Shown: positions 1 through 14,571, numbered from the stretch's first letter. The stretch: DNA of 64,000 nt from Embiotoca jacksoni (GCA_022577435.1 JAKOON010000006.1:10104001-10168000); one strand, 5' to 3'. Program-made: numbers and translations. The notes: generated by a model not told the origin, from the letters alone.

Positions 1-3000
1 TGAAATAATTCCCTCCAAGTGTGGGTTGACTCCAGAATCAGACATTTTTTCAGACACAAAATTTCACCAAACTTTGAAGTGGTTCCCTGTTAATTGTGAA
101 GAAACTCCAAAATAGATTCAATGAGGAACAAGTTCAATCCCACAACTTTCTCTTAAAGGAGCAACTTATTTTCCCTGACTTCCCTCTAACTTTTCTATAT
201 TGCTGCATTCAGACTTCAGAGAGAGCGAAAAGGCGAGCCTCCTCCCTTCTCCTCCTCCCTGTAGTTATAAGCACACCCCCCCCCCCCCCTTCCTTATGTC
301 CTGTGTATGTGTGTTTCCCCTGCCCCCCACACAGTCGTACATGCACGCACAGGCATTCATGTAGACAACAGACGCTACCATACCCCTGAGACCTTTTTCG
401 ACCAAAGTGGCTCTCAGGTTTGATTTCCTCAATCAGCTGCCGAGCAGCTCCGACAGTGAAAGTGGACAACATGTCACACAGTCACTTTAAACAGTTAACA
501 GGCAATCATACGAGATCCTGTGTTGCAGCTGTGGCTCTACAACTGGCCTTCATAAAGAACAATTTCCCTCTGTCACAACTACAGAGGAACTACAGTTAAA
601 GGGAGACTTCAGTTTTGAGTAAACAACCTCTACAAACTGGCTGGCATGTTAATTAAAGTGTAGCCACTTTTGTAGTAGCTGCTTTCCTACGACATGAAAA
701 CCTGAGAGACTTCCTGGGGAAAGTTGACATTAGGGATATACAACGGTGCCTCTGGGCAATCAGCAAGTGATTCGTGCACCAACCTGCCCTCAGTGACTGT
801 GTTATCAGGTAGAACATGGGAATTTGAGCTTAGTGGACACATCTGACCAGGTAATCTGGCACTGTTGCACTTCTTTTGGCAGGGACACTGATGAAAAGGT
901 TGCTTTTGATGTGACGGCTACGGTTACATCGCTCATCCTTGAAGCTGCTTTTGCTAATTTAGTGGCTGATCTTTGCAGTGACAGAGAAACAATGTTGAAA
1001 AGGTGTTGATAAAATAATCCAAAGTGATGAAATATCAAAGTTAGCCCTGCATTTACTTAACCATGTCCACCTTCTCCCTGTGGGATGTGCAGAATTTCTT
1101 GTCCATGGATCTACTGGGCAAACAATGCAATATTGATGCTATTACTCCAAGTGCTGATTATTTATGAGTGAGCAGCTTTCAAAGCGAATAAACCCAACAC
1201 TGAATATTCACTGACCTTGGGTTACTTTTACCACTTCCATACTGAATGTAAAAGGTCATATCAGTGAATGTCGGAGCTGATCCCCAATCAGCACTCAGAG
1301 GAAACTTAAAACTAAGGACCACAGGAAGCTGATATTTCCACTTGTAGATAGTCAAGGGACACTGTCGCACATCAGATATGATAAATCACATACAGTCTTT
1401 CACCCTCAGGGAAGGCAAAAAGGCACAAAAGAGTGCCTGGTACATGTGGGAAATCCCATTTGAATAAAAAAAGCTCCTTTCTAAAGGATGCATAAAGGGT
1501 GCCAAGCCCACCCAGAGGCCCCTAACCCTAACACCTGAGAGGTCGATAGTAACACAGAATAACACTGTGTTTGTGGAGCAGTCTGGTTACTCCATACAAG
1601 CACTGTGAAGAGGTCTCAGGACAAAGAACAGACATGGCACACCCAGTGGTGCATGTTGCTTAAATCCATCAAGGATTAAGGATACACAAGGACCTTAACT
1701 GGGAAGAATATCTGACCCTTGGCATATCAACATGCTCTGTACTGGCTGTGAGGCAAAGCTGAGTGACAGAATGAGGGAAAACTCCAAACTTTGGAGAAGC
1801 CTGTATATGTGATAAGTGTTTACACTGTGAGTAACCTTATTTGAATATATGACTGTCTACATGTGGTTTTTTGACTGTGACTGTGGACATGAGTGTTTTT
1901 GTGTGTGTTTGTGTGCGTCTGTGCCCCTGAAATAGCACTGTAAACACAGAGGCCTTTGCACATAGAAGGATAAATCTGTCTCTGCACCACACAGGCATTT
2001 AGTCTTTCTGAGGGACACCAGAGTTGTGTTTGTTTAGTACCTTTGAGCAGTGTGAAAGTGTGCAATCCAATTAGAAATGCAAGTACTTTATGATTCATGA
2101 TAAATTCATCTTTATTGGACTATGGGATTTGTTATACATTTTGTAGCTTGTAAAGACCGTAAATGTCCATTTCTCTACAGATTTATTTGATTGTTGCCTT
2201 TATGAATCCAACTTTGTTCATCGTTTCTGTTTAAGTTTTACTTTGACAGTTAAAAATGCAGTAGGTTGCTAACAGAAATATGCTTGATAATCTTTGGAAC
2301 AAGTCAGTAATGTGTAAAATGTCACCTACTCACGTGCACAAGCTATTAAATCCCTTTGTTTTCTATATCAATATGACATTCAGGCAGGAGACATTTCTTA
2401 TGTAGCCTACTTTAGACAGGAATTCAGCCCAACCGCAAGCAATTATTGGCAGGAAGTCCCACAAAACCAACCTCTCTATATTTAAGTGTTACCTCTATTT
2501 TCCCAGATGAGCTGATGTGTGTGCTTTTCAGTGGTGATCTAAATAACACCTTTTAAAGTTGATCAGCCAGGAAGCGTGGCAGAATCACACTTCTGAGTGT
2601 TAGTGGAATTAGTTAGTTCACTATACTATGCACTTAATATTAAAAGCGCTGCACAAATCAAAAGAGGGTGAAGGGAAAATGGAAACAACTGACTGCTTCA
2701 TGAAAAAAAATCATAAGAGGGTTTTGGAGGAGCAGGAAGAGTTCAGGCTTCGCTGTAAATGAGTTGCCTCTGTGCCACTACTCACATGCACGTTTGTATT
2801 ATCATGACAGTTCTTTGGAAAAACCATAATAAATGTTTTCCCTAATAGTACGATTTTTCAATTGGCTTTAGAGCTACATGGACAATTTGTGCTGGCAGCG
2901 ATGAGGCTGTCGTGGTTTTAAGATTTGGAGGTTACTCACTGTGTAAGAAATTCTTCTTCTGAGCCTAAATGGTATTTATAACACCGATATGTGGAGTCTG

Positions 3001-6000
3001 TGATATCTATATATGCATATATATTGTTTAAGCAAACAATGCATCATATGAAAGTTACCAGACATTTTAATAAGAGGCTATGTGCATGTGTTTTATGGTG
3101 ACATATGCAGCATGTGACATGAAAAGTTGGGTATTTTGCACATGAACTGCAAGTTCCTCGCACTCAGTTTTCCTTTATGTTCATATTTTGACGCCAACTG
3201 ATTTCCTCTTTGCAACTCGCAGACCACAATAGAACAGCAGCTTGTAAGTGATCTCCTGAATGGACTCTCACAGAGGAGTTTTCCTATCTCTGTTACACCA
3301 GCCCTGGATTGACCCGTGTTTCCATCACATTGAATAATATCACCAATCTGAATCCTCCCTCGGGAGGAATGAAGGTGGGGCTTCCCGGTCTGTTTCCTTT
3401 ACTCCCTATGCCAGCTGTTTTCATGGCTCCCTGATTTATCATTACTAAATAATCATCTGAGAAACAATATGAGGTGAGATACTGGGAGGGTATTGGGAGG
3501 AGAGCTGCGGGGCGTTCACTCATAGAGGATATCCTATACACTTCATTTACGGAACATGGTGAGCTGAGTGATTTCCTTGATTTCCTCTAACTCTGGGTTC
3601 ATGTATATTTGTGGATGTGGGTGGGGGTTACGTTCACGTGTGTTGTAGGGTGAGGTATAAGCAGGTCTCAGAGTGGCTACATCACATCAGCACTTCTAAA
3701 ACCACAGATTTATGTGCAGAAAGAATCAATAGTGAATTAAAGACAGATGATAGAAGTCCAACAGAACATGAACAGTCTATCTGTTCATGTTCTGTTGGAC
3801 TTCTACCGAATTAAAAGCCAATATGACATTGAACCTTGTGTGCTGCGCTTTATGAACACAGCTCGTTCACTTAAGTGTATAGTGGCCTCAAAAACGATTT
3901 AGACACTTAAAAATGTACAAATTCCTATGCATGAGAGGACAAATGTCAAAGGAACTATTTGCTTAACATTTTAAATAGACAGCAAAATTAAATTAAACAA
4001 AAAGAAGTTTGTAACATTTTAAATGATAAAACAATATATATTCAGTCTATACTAATGTTTTAATATTTAGTTGGTCAACAACTTTGCACACTTGTATATG
4101 CTACTACATGTTAAGCTGTGTTTATATGTATTATATTTAGAGTGCATATTCTTCATATTGTGGATTGCAGATATAATATTTAGTGTTTTATATTTGTGGA
4201 GTATGGCAACTACACTGTATTTAGCTCTTTACATTTTTTTTCGTATTCTTTTTTATTGATATACATGTGTATTTATGTTCTATGGTGTTGATATTTATCT
4301 TTACTGTGTATTCACTGTTCCCATGGAATGCCTTAAAGTCTTAAAGTCTTCATGTTAACAAAAGCAGGTTTTGTTTGCTTTCCCCTAGGGACTGAATCAA
4401 CTTTCAAAAACTATCAGAGAGGATTGTGACTGTCTCACTTGTAATCCCCAACTCCAACTACTGAATCATTGCTTTTATTGTCGTTAAATTGATACTAAAC
4501 AGGCCACACAAATACTGAAATCACTGTCCTCCCCACAGACAAGGCAGTGAATTCCTTCCTGTTTAATTGGCAGAACATAAAACAACATGACACAACTGTT
4601 TCTCTTTTTACAGACCGAATCTGACATTTCTTTCCCCGTTTGTTGTGTTTTAAAGGCAGCACATCACCAATTAGCAACTACAACAAGTCAATGTGGAGAC
4701 CATATTAGACAGCCATGGCAGATGACATCTCACACTGAACGTATTATTGTAATCCTGAACAGACAGGGAAAAGGAACACAGAAGACACTCAGTCAAGATG
4801 GTGGTGTTATTGATGCATACAGAATTAAGGGGACAAAAGTTGCACAGTCTCAGTTCCTATCGCTATCAAAACAAAGTCTGAAGGTGGGTGGGGTAGGGGC
4901 TGTGGCTGTTGTCAACACAACAGGTCCAAACAGTGCTCCAAAACACAGGTTGAAAACCAGGAAGTAGCCTAGCCCATGCAAGACTTCCTCAAAAGAGAGG
5001 AGTCAGGGGTGAACTCATGTCTGACTACAGTGTTACCTTGGAGGAAAAAATATTCTCTGCCACCTCATCTCTCTACTACACTGTTCTCTGACCATCTGTG
5101 TCAGTCTTTACAAAATTCCTCTACCTCCCATTAAAAAAAAACAAAAAAAAAATGCAAAAGATGAATCATCCACAATGGAACATTTGGGGAAATGGTGGCT
5201 GCACTCAAGAGGAAGAAATGACACTGCAACAGTGCCACCAAGTGGAATTAAAAATCTGTGTGCAAAGTGACCAGCTGAGCTCAGCCACCTCATTAATGGT
5301 CAAATTAAAGGGTAATTTGTAGAATGTCGCTCAGCTTGATGCCAAGCTTTAATAACTTTAAGATGCTAGATTAGTCTTATCCTCTCAGTGCAGACTGAAC
5401 ATACTGTACCTGGGCCTGAACAGAAGCTCCACTTAATCTCCATTACCACTAAACACACCACACGTTAAAGAAAAAAAAGTAAGGAATTAAGAAGTATCTC
5501 CAGTGAGAATGTCCCTGTTCTGAGTATAACACAGTTACAACTCAGCAGATACAGGACAGTATATAGAGTTCGATGTAACCTAAAAATTCCTCAAGAGTCT
5601 GTCAAAAGCTAAATCATAGGAGACATATGAGCTCTGCTCTCGATCCCTCTTAACTTATAAATACGGCAAGTGTGCCAGTTAGACTTAATCTGACAACTGG
5701 ACTCCACAGCTCGTAGTTTAATCATGTGATGATTTAACTCTACTGACGGGCTTAATTTTTGCATGTGGGTCAACAGTATCCAAGGCTGCCACTTATAGTG
5801 CAGCATCCACTTTGCACTAGAAGATAATGATTCCTCATTCTAGGAAGTCGTGTCTGACAGCTCATCACAGGAGAAGTGCTCACTGTTGTTCTGCGTATGG
5901 AGTCAGAAATATTTTGTGCTCCTCACAATGAGCTTATTGTACTGTGGCTGCCCATTCAATTCAGAGGGGTTCAGTTGACACACTCAGAGGTCTCTAAGCG

Positions 6001-7020
6001 GCTGCTTCCACTGTAACTGACCAAGCAAAGCAAACACAAGCCGGGTGGCTTCTAGCTGAAGCTGCTTCCTCTCTAGTCTAACAAAGAGAAATGAAAACGA
6101 GACGAAAAAATATGCCTTTAAAAATCAAATAAAAACAAAAAAGCCACAACTTACCAGCTATTCTGTCTCGCTCCATAACTCAACGGCTACCTCAGATAGC
6201 CACATGTAACCTCTTGCTTTTTTCTCCTCTCCTTCCTTCCCCTGCTATTTTTTCTGCATGGAGACTTCCCCTTTCTCTTGACTTAGTCACCCTGTCCCCC
6301 TCTTTCAACCCTCCCTCTCTCCTCCCTCGGTTTTGCTCCCTCCGTCTCCCTTGCTCTTACTTCCTCCAAGTTTTAATGTCTTCAGCCTGTCCGGATAACA
6401 AGTGAGCAGAACAGACATCCACAGCCATGTGCGAGTCATATGGAGTCCCTCTGTTCTTGCTTTCTTAGCTTTTTCTGTCATAACTTTCTATCCAACACAC
6501 ATTTTATCACAGTGAACACTTTTTCATTGATCCTCTTTTCTCTCTCTACTTTGTCCAATGTTTTCTATTATTCCCTTTTACTAAAGCAAGCTTTCTTTCT
6601 CTTTATCTCTCTTGCTCCTTTGACACTGTAGCTGGGTTGCGTCTTTGACATAGAGCCTCAGCCCATTCGGCCGAAGGTCCTCCTCTGAAAATAAACTCAG
6701 TCCACTTATTACAAGAGGAAAAACTCCAACAGTCCACCAGGAGATTCTGCACTATAACAACACACACCACTGCCATGTCATCATGGCCATACCAATTGCA
6801 CTCTGAGGATGTACAATCCCACATAATACCTACAATTCAAACAACACAATGACGGTCTCTGAGTGGACTGAAGAGCATTTGTAACAATCTTTGTCTGAAA
6901 CCACTCCTGTTCAGGCCACTCATACAGGAAGTATGTCTCAATAAGGCTTCTTTATAACCTGCTAATAATCAGCATTACAAGGTCTCAGCCGGTAAGACTG
7001 TTAACCTTCTGCACGAGTGT
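1..7020. other. Gene-free stretch, no supported coding sequence
   Basis: I see no exon with convincing splice sites and protein-like sequence here. Open frames are short and mostly run through low-complexity DNA. Visible content is a C-run near 275-290, a poly(A)-rich patch near 5,130-5,152, a pyrimidine-rich stretch around 6,210-6,370, and the hairpin at 3,751-3,805 listed separately. It may be intergenic or intronic. Confidence 0.5.
3751..3805. repeat. Perfect 25-bp inverted repeat with 5-bp loop
   Basis: Bases 3,751-3,775 (starting tagaagtccaacag) are the exact reverse complement of 3,781-3,805, separated by the five bases tctat. Similar gaattaaa words flank both sides at about 3,734 and 3,808. 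Such a perfect short palindrome is typical of a recent template-switch duplication. It could also fold as an RNA hairpin if transcribed, but no miRNA-like mismatch pattern is present. Confidence 0.9.
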
Positions 7021-7022
7021 CT

Positions 7023-7024
<2 letters not shown>

Positions 7025-7098
<74 letters not shown>
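7025..7098. repeat. (CG)n/(CA)n microsatellite
   Basis: A short CG run passes into about 33 uninterrupted CA units. It creates a spurious open frame rich in His and Thr, which I do not regard as a gene. Confidence 0.97.
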
Positions 7099-7100
<2 letters not shown>

Positions 7101-10100
7101 CTGGACCCCTTACAAGTTCAAGGGCCACTTAGCAAGCTGCTGTATTGGCGAGAAAGTCCCATAAACATAACACACAAACTGACGCACACCAATCTTTGTT
7201 TTTCCTGTCAGGGAGAGAAAGAGGAGTGTGAGCCAAACAGCTCACTTCTTCTTCCTCTTTCTTACAAGGAACATCGCTCCTTAAACCCCTGCCTTAAAGA
7301 TGTATACACAGCTACACAACTAGTCTCACGCACATGTATTTACTGTACTTTTATCTACACAAAACAAAGCATGCCAACATGGACAGAGGACAAAAACACA
7401 CACAGGCAGTGGGAGTCTACAGGAACATCTTTCTTCAGTGACATCACCTGGTGTTCCGCCAAACATGCATTGATGGCAAACCTTTTTCCATCTGACCTCA
7501 CATTTAGTTGTTTTGGCCAAGATTGTTTAATTTTGTGTGTTTCAGATGTAGGAGCTTGTAAGAGGAAGAATCTTCACATAATTTCCTAATTTGCAACATT
7601 TATCCATGAAATAAACACAAACAGTAGAGCCTGAGTGATATAGGAAAATTCACACACACACATACAAAGACACACCCACTGAGGCCCCTGAGGCCTTTTC
7701 TGACATCTACAGAAGAGGAGTGGGAAGAAACAGAGCAGATTAGAGGCAGTCAAGTGTAGGTGCAATGTAAGAATTTGAGCAGATTTGGCCAATGATCAGA
7801 TTAAAAAAAGATCTAAGCCTATTCAGTGTTATTTGGCTATTTATTTAAAATGTTCAAAAATAATAGTGACAATCATAATCTTTATATACATAGCACATTT
7901 CTTGCAGGTTTACAAAATACCTGAAAATAAACAGAACAAGTCAAAAAAACTAAAAACTTACCCAATTATAATTTAGGAGGGAAGGAAGTAGATGCAGTAA
8001 GTGCATTAAAGGATTTAAAAGAAGAGTCAGTTGATCCGGCTGGTTTGCTACTCAGGCCAATTTTACTGATATTATGCAATATAAAGCATGGAAATGCGCT
8101 GTGTTAAGTTTCTATTTACGTTTCTATTTCTAAGTATTCATCAATATATGTATAAATTATGGGGTTGTTATTTGGGACAATCAATCTCAGATTAGTTTAT
8201 TTTGAAAGGCTTAGAGTGATAACCACAACTACACAGTAATCAATTACATTAAATGACGAAGGTGATCGTTCAAACCACAGATCAGAGTAAAAGCAGATAC
8301 ATTATAAACAAGTCTTTGGATCTGAATCCATATTGAAAGCAGGATGTTGATGCTGTGACACGGAAGTGCTTATAAAAATAGAGACGTGTCTCTTTTGGCC
8401 ACTGGCTCTTTCTGCCCCATGATCATTTTCCAGACTCCCAAAGCCGCCGTTAATGACAGGGTCAGGGTTAAAAAAACCAAAAAACAACAACACATCAAAA
8501 CACACAACATGTGCTATTTGTTGACTAACTCTCATATGCACAACACACAAACATACACGTAAATGCACACATGGTTGGTGGATACAGTCATATGAAATGT
8601 GTTTGTGCTCACGAGCCACTGCTCCTGCTTTATTCCCAAAGGGTTTTATCTCTCCCTGTTTTTTTGAATGGAGGCAAAGAGGAACCATCTCTCTCTCACT
8701 CACACACAGACAAAGACACATCCATATCGACACTCATTTGGATGGAGGACCTGTACTTATTATGTAATAAGTATTCAAGACATGACCGATTAAATACAAT
8801 AAGGAAGATTAAGGGCATAAAATGACTTTACCTGCAACATGTAGATGAAGTTGTTGCATATCCTTAAAAAAAAAAAAGAATCTTTTTCTGACATTTTTTT
8901 TATTTTCTTCATTAACTCACTTATTATTCATTTGCCTAATAATCTAAAATAACCCACATTGGGGAGAGTCTATGGTGTATGATACTCTACAGCACTCTGG
9001 AGCTTTATTCAAAGTAAATACTGACCTTTCAGTTTTATTTATTGAAATAATTTTTTAACAGCATGAATATATATTAAAAGCCACGAAAATGCATTTATCA
9101 ACACAGCTCTTTAAAGCTGGATTATTTTTGGAACTGTTCCTTTTTGCGAGAATTTAGTGAGAATACCTGTATTTTATACGTCCATAAATTGTAGTGTTTT
9201 CTGTAGCAGGAGAACATTTTACAACAGTTTACGGGAAACCAGGACGTTTGAGCTTCTAAAAGACATAATTCAGCCAAACCTGAATCAAAGATGGCAAAAG
9301 AGCCTCCCTCACTCATACCTTTCATCACCTCTCCCTTCCATCATCCAAACCTGCTGGTGAGATGCAGCCAGACCCTCGTTTCACACACACACACACACAC
9401 GCACACACGCTCAACCTCTTTCTTTTATTGACTTATATATACCAAACATGTAGCCTATATTTGTACCCGAGCAGGCAGATGGTCACGAGGCACATATGGA
9501 CATGTGCACTTGTTCACTCATGCGGAACAAACTCAACCCCCACACCCCACCCGAGTAAAAAACAGTGTATCACACATTGACTAAGAGTGGATGGTGAGCC
9601 TTGGGGTGCACATTAATGTAAGCCGTCACTTCAGAGCACGACCTATGGCCAAACGCGTGACTCAAACATGCTAAATTTAGTTATGTAACAGTCAGACAAA
9701 AAGCTAACCAGCATGCCGGCCAACACTAAAGGGATGCCTGCAGGGCAGCGGTGCACAATGAAGGAGAAAGAACAGGGAGAAGAAGAGAGAAGATAAAATG
9801 AGAAGAGGAGGAGCAAGCAGGGGAAGTAGTGAAAGAGGTAAATGGAAGGGAAGAAGAAAGGAGATAAGGTGAGGGTTGAAAGCTTCTTGTGTCTTCAGGG
9901 GTGGAAAACACACATGAGAGGGATCTACAGCACATGGCAGACACTCTAAACACAAGAATTAAACATGCGTGCCATGATGTGCAGCACTCAGGAATTGATT
10001 TATAGTTAAGTGATGAATTTTGCCTATTGATCACACCACTGGATGATATGGATGTGTTGTAAGGAAAAATAGTCAGCCAATATTGTAGTTTAATTGAACT

Positions 10101-10332
10101 TTTCCATGGAAGACACTTTGACATGTCACAGTGGGAAAAGCACAAGTGTAAATAATAAAATGAATGATGACTGAATTCCATTAGGCTTCTTTAGTTTCAG
10201 GGTCCTGGTACTATAGATGCTGGCTCACTGGTTTAGTGGGACAAAAGAACAGCCTTCATTAAAAGAGAATTAGTAACACCTGTGCTTTACCAAGTATGAC
10301 AAACCAAATCAACCTATATGGAAAAGACCTAC

Positions 10333-10338
<6 letters not shown>
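7099..10338. other. Gene-free stretch with minor repeats
   Basis: No supportable exon. It contains a short CA run (about 9,383-9,410) and a long purine-rich tract on the plus strand (about 9,759-9,875, mainly GA/GGA/GAA). That tract makes a Ser/Leu/Pro/Phe-rich shadow frame on the minus strand. Poly(A) stretches occur near 8,860. Confidence 0.5.

Positions 10339-10369
<31 letters not shown>
10339..10369. repeat. (TA)n microsatellite
   Basis: About 15 uninterrupted TA units directly abut the left side of the probable interspersed repeat that follows. Confidence 0.95.
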
Positions 10370-10371
<2 letters not shown>

Positions 10372-10865
10372 TATACAAGCGGAAATCAGTGGTTGGTGAA
10401 CTGCCGTTCTGAGGCCTCAAGTTAGTATTTTGGCCATTGCTATCCTGTTATTTTGGAGCCAGACGTGACCCTATTTGGACGAGCGAGCGACAAATCTGAC
10501 CGATGACACTTCACGTCACCCACTTGTAGCGGAAACCTGACTGCACCGCAGGCACGTCAGTCAAACAGACACGGCCCCAAGCATAGGGCTTTTAAAATCA
10601 AATAGTTAACAATGGGATTATTTCAGATGCACTGACAGAAAATGAATAAGTAGGAGTGATTTTGGCAGATGACAACATAATTACATCTGGAAAAAAATGT
10701 ATTGACTTTGTATTTCACGAGAGAAGTTGAATGGCAGTCTATGGAGCCAGAGCCTTTTTAGAGCCAAACTCTAGCAGCCCACAGCAGTTTTGTGGTTTAA
10801 TTACTTCCGTGTCGGCCTCATTTTTCAGACCCAGAAGCTATGTCCACTTTATATACAGTCTATGT
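10370..10865. mobile_element. Probable interspersed repeat, non-autonomous
   Basis: The right part, ending in tttatatacagtctatg, and the words cagacccagaagctatgtcc and ggagccagagcc resemble a repeat I associate with many teleost genomes. The left part (gtatacaagcggaaatcag to ggccattgctatcctg) shares a gtatac-type end after the TA run. No protein is encoded. Boundaries and class are uncertain, and the assignment rests on memory of recurring fish sequence, not an alignment. Confidence 0.4.
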
Positions 10866-11403
10866 GTGTACCCCAAGTATATGTGTAAAATCTTTCATTC
10901 ACATTTTTTATATAAAGCCAGCAAGACAGGAGACATTTGCTGAGCGATCATTAAACCAAGTAACCACGTCTACATTTTTTAATTCACCGTGACAGAGTGA
11001 CGATGACAACATGTAGAAGCTTTGCAGTGAAGATGGATTTTGAAAAAAACAACAACAACTGTGTATGTTTTTGACTTGCCTGGTGTCACCGGCAACAAGT
11101 TGGTGATCAGCACAAAGTAACTAATCACGGTTAAGGTGATCTAAGCGTGCGCTGTAGCTGCCACAACATCCATGGGTATTTATCTTTTTTTGGGAGGTGC
11201 ACTTTAGCCAGGGCAAAGCTTATAGCCAAGAGAACTGCTGCTAACCATTAACTCCTTTACACACAAGTGTAAATCTGGCTCTGAGTTTACAGTCAGACAA
11301 GCACCTATCAAAACACAGACACAAAAACATTGTAATTCACACTAAATGTTCACGCTATGACGCAAACACTTGTTCACAGATAAAGCGCACACAGGCATGC
11401 TTA

Positions 11404-11406
<3 letters not shown>

Positions 11407-11457
<51 letters not shown>

Positions 11458-11471
11458 CGCACACACACACT
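11407..11471. repeat. (CA)n microsatellite
   Basis: About 32 CA units, with two CG interruptions near the right end. Confidence 0.95.
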
Positions 11472-13107
11472 CAAGTCACCAAATGATCTCCTTCCTCCAA
11501 ACATAACAGCAGAGATTCAAGAATTCCGTCTGCACACAGGAGATGGTGGCGAGCGAAAGAGAGAAAACAATGTGATGTAGTGCTGCAAGCCACAGTCTGA
11601 TGACCTCACCAGAGAGCTACGCAGCACTCTTCTTCCCCCTTCTTCATCTCCATCATACAAATACACATACAGAGAGAGACAGAGATAGAGAGAAAGGTGC
11701 TGTCCTCCTCATTTGCGTCCCTTGCCGCTGCTGCCGCTGCTGCTCAAGCCTACACATACAACCTGGGGCATGTACAAGGACGACACAACTCTTCACATCA
11801 CTCAAGCCAAATTTAGAACTGCACTCTTACAAACCATGAAGAAATACATCTTCATCATAAAAAAAAAGCACTCTAATCGCTTGTTCCTGAGAGATTTCAC
11901 ATTCATCTTTTAAGTATTATTCTACTGAAGAAAAAGGCAATCCAACTAAATTACAACAAACCCAGGAGTCATTCAGACACAATTAGACAGTAAGTGCACA
12001 TCATTATAGCAATCTGGGAGTAGAAAAGGGCTGATTGTATCTATTTTCTAATCAGACTTTCCAGCCTAACTTGATGGCAGCCACATGGACCAGCAAACAG
12101 TTCCCACTGAATCTGATTGATTGTAGAGAAGAGCCAGTCTGTTGTTTTCCTTTAATATAAACTTAATGATTCGTTTTTCATTGCATCATATAACTTCAGG
12201 AAAATGCATTCCAGGTATGAATGTAAACTGGATCACTGTCTGTTTCCCATTAATTAGTGCAGTGGGTTCATCCTAGTGAACAGATTCTAAGTGAAGGCTG
12301 TGAACAAAGATAGCCTGGATTTAATAAAAAGAATGACTGAGCGTCTAAGAATGGTGAACAATCCATTTAAATGCAGTTTATGAATCTCGAAGGGGGAAAC
12401 CCTTTTGAGACTCCCATGTGCTCCTTTGATGGTTCTCCATGGAAAGATTTACACAATGTTGGTAACGTTATGAATAACATTATAAACAACAATAAAGTTG
12501 CTTTAAATATTGACCTACTGCAACTCAAAAAAGCATGCAAAGCTGGCCAAACCAGCGAACTTTCAGTTTAGGCCTATGCTAACTCGAATGTGAATAAAAT
12601 AATTCAATCGCACAACTCTTCTCCTTTTCAAATCTTATCAGACTGAATGAATCACATTTTCTGAGAGTGAAATTAGTAATATTGTGTGGTTGTAATGACT
12701 AAACAACTTATACATCATTTTACAGTCGCAAAAGTAGCGACATAGTAGGCTAAAGTGGAGCCAATGACATAAGCGTGCAGGGTTTTTGTAAATATTCTCA
12801 CTGCCAAAGGGGCAGACAAAAGTTCCACACAGCAGGTTAAAGATGGTTCAACTTTTTTTTTTAATTTGCCGCCACTACTCATTGTGGGTCCATGGCAACC
12901 ACAGACACTACAGCAAGGAAACTATAGGAGTAGATTTTTCCAGGTATTGGAGTTCAGTTGATCATACACCTCGACAAAAAAAAAAAAATAAAAAAATAAA
13001 AAAAAAAATCAATGTTTATAGCATTGTTTATAGAATAGCAATCTAACAATAGCAAGCTAAATTTGCTATTAATCTTGTTGTGTTGCTGACCATTTCTTCT
13101 ATTTTTA

Positions 13108-13282
13108 GACAGAACCCCCTCTTTTAGGCTGCGTGGTGAGATTATACTTGGTGGACGGCAGCAGCCTGTGGTGATAAGTCTGATGGAGGCTTCAGTTGAA
13201 ACCGGAGGCTCCTCTGATTCAGAAGTCAAAACATTCATACTGCCATGCAGCAGCTGTAGAGGCAACCACTCACCATCTGAAA
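13108..13282 (+). other. Candidate exon, unidentified (coding doubtful)
   Basis: The segment follows an acceptor-like tattttag and ends at GAAA|GTAAGA, a good donor. One plus-strand frame stays open across it, with a mixed, non-repetitive composition and a short CSSC motif near the end. The minus strand is also open over the same bases and starts just after an acceptor-like ctttcag. I recognise neither translation. It could be one exon of a long-intron gene, a lncRNA exon or chance. Confidence 0.2.
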
Positions 13283-14571
13283 GTAAGAATAGTCTACGGT
13301 CACGTTAGCGGCACTGTGAGAGTCATGGCTTTCAGTTGCTTTTAAGCTTAATGGAAGCCTTTAAGGACAGACTTCAACGCGCTTCATTAATAACAACCAC
13401 AAAGCCACAAACATCCCTTAGTTGAGTTGATTGAAAGGGTAGATGAGTTGGTATACAGCAGGGCAGATGAGTGAACGTGTGAATAAAAGTGTGGGTGTAT
13501 TACGCTACTGACAAAAAAATTAAGTCAGACCCACGCATCAAAAAACACAGTATGAGGATTAAAGTATTGAAAAAGACTGTTTAACGGCCTATCAAAAAAA
13601 ACATATAAAGCAAAACAAACTTTTTGTGTAGCAAATAGTTGAAAAAGAATCTCTTCTCTTTGTCCTTCTGTCACATATATCTGTCTGCTCCAGTTCATAA
13701 TGATAACTGACACGCAGTGATTGTGTCACTTAATTTAGGCTATGACATCATGTAGGCTTTACAAAACAACAATAGCTGCCAGTGAGGCTGTGATTTAACA
13801 GAGAAGTGCTGCAGGTATAATGTTTAACATGTTCACCAGCTTGCTGTAGCATATTAGCATTTACCAAACAGTAAATGGAATGCTAGTGTTGGCCATAAAA
13901 TAAACATTTGACCGTTTGGTGGGTCTAATTAAAAAGTCAGAGGGATCCTGCAGTCAGTAGGATTCATCCTTTGAGAACCGAGAATGCCTGTAAACAATTT
14001 AATGGCAACAGTTAGAGATATTACAGACTGGAGCAAAGCAGACAAGCCAACAGATTAAAATAAACTAAATGAAAAATCTACCTAGAAACACCGACCTTTA
14101 TCACTGTTAACAGTCAATTAAAAATGTTTAGCCACCGAAGACGTTTCACAGCTCATAAAATCAGCAGCCCAAACAAAGCGCAAAACTCGTTGCCAAAGTC
14201 ATTACCGATGTTGAGTCAGCAACTGGCAAGTCAGTGGTGTGATGCATTCAACCAATCCTCTACACGAACACCAAAAAAAATCATGACAATAACCAGTACA
14301 TGAACCCATTACTCATGACACACACAGTGCACACACATATACACACAGAAGCAGACTCACACAGTCTGTCCAGTCAAATCCAGTTCACAGAAAACCCCAT
14401 TCCTTTAAGCAATAACTCACATAGGCTCCTCTCTTCCAGTTCTCTGACAATTTAAATCCCGTTCTCAGGTCACTTGGACTGTCGGAGGCTGTAAAAGTGC
14501 TAGTAGTGCAGTCTGTGTGTCTGTCTGTCCCAGCATGGCTGTGGTAACACTGCTGGCTATTTCCTCTTCAC

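Noticed and set aside
7017..7589. 190-residue plus-strand open frame
   Set aside because: It starts in the (CA)n microsatellite (His/Thr repeat), and the rest has no recognisable domain or splice context. An artefact of low complexity.
9704..10181. Overlapping Ser/Leu/Phe-rich minus-strand frames
   Set aside because: They are the complement of a purine-rich GA/GGA tract.
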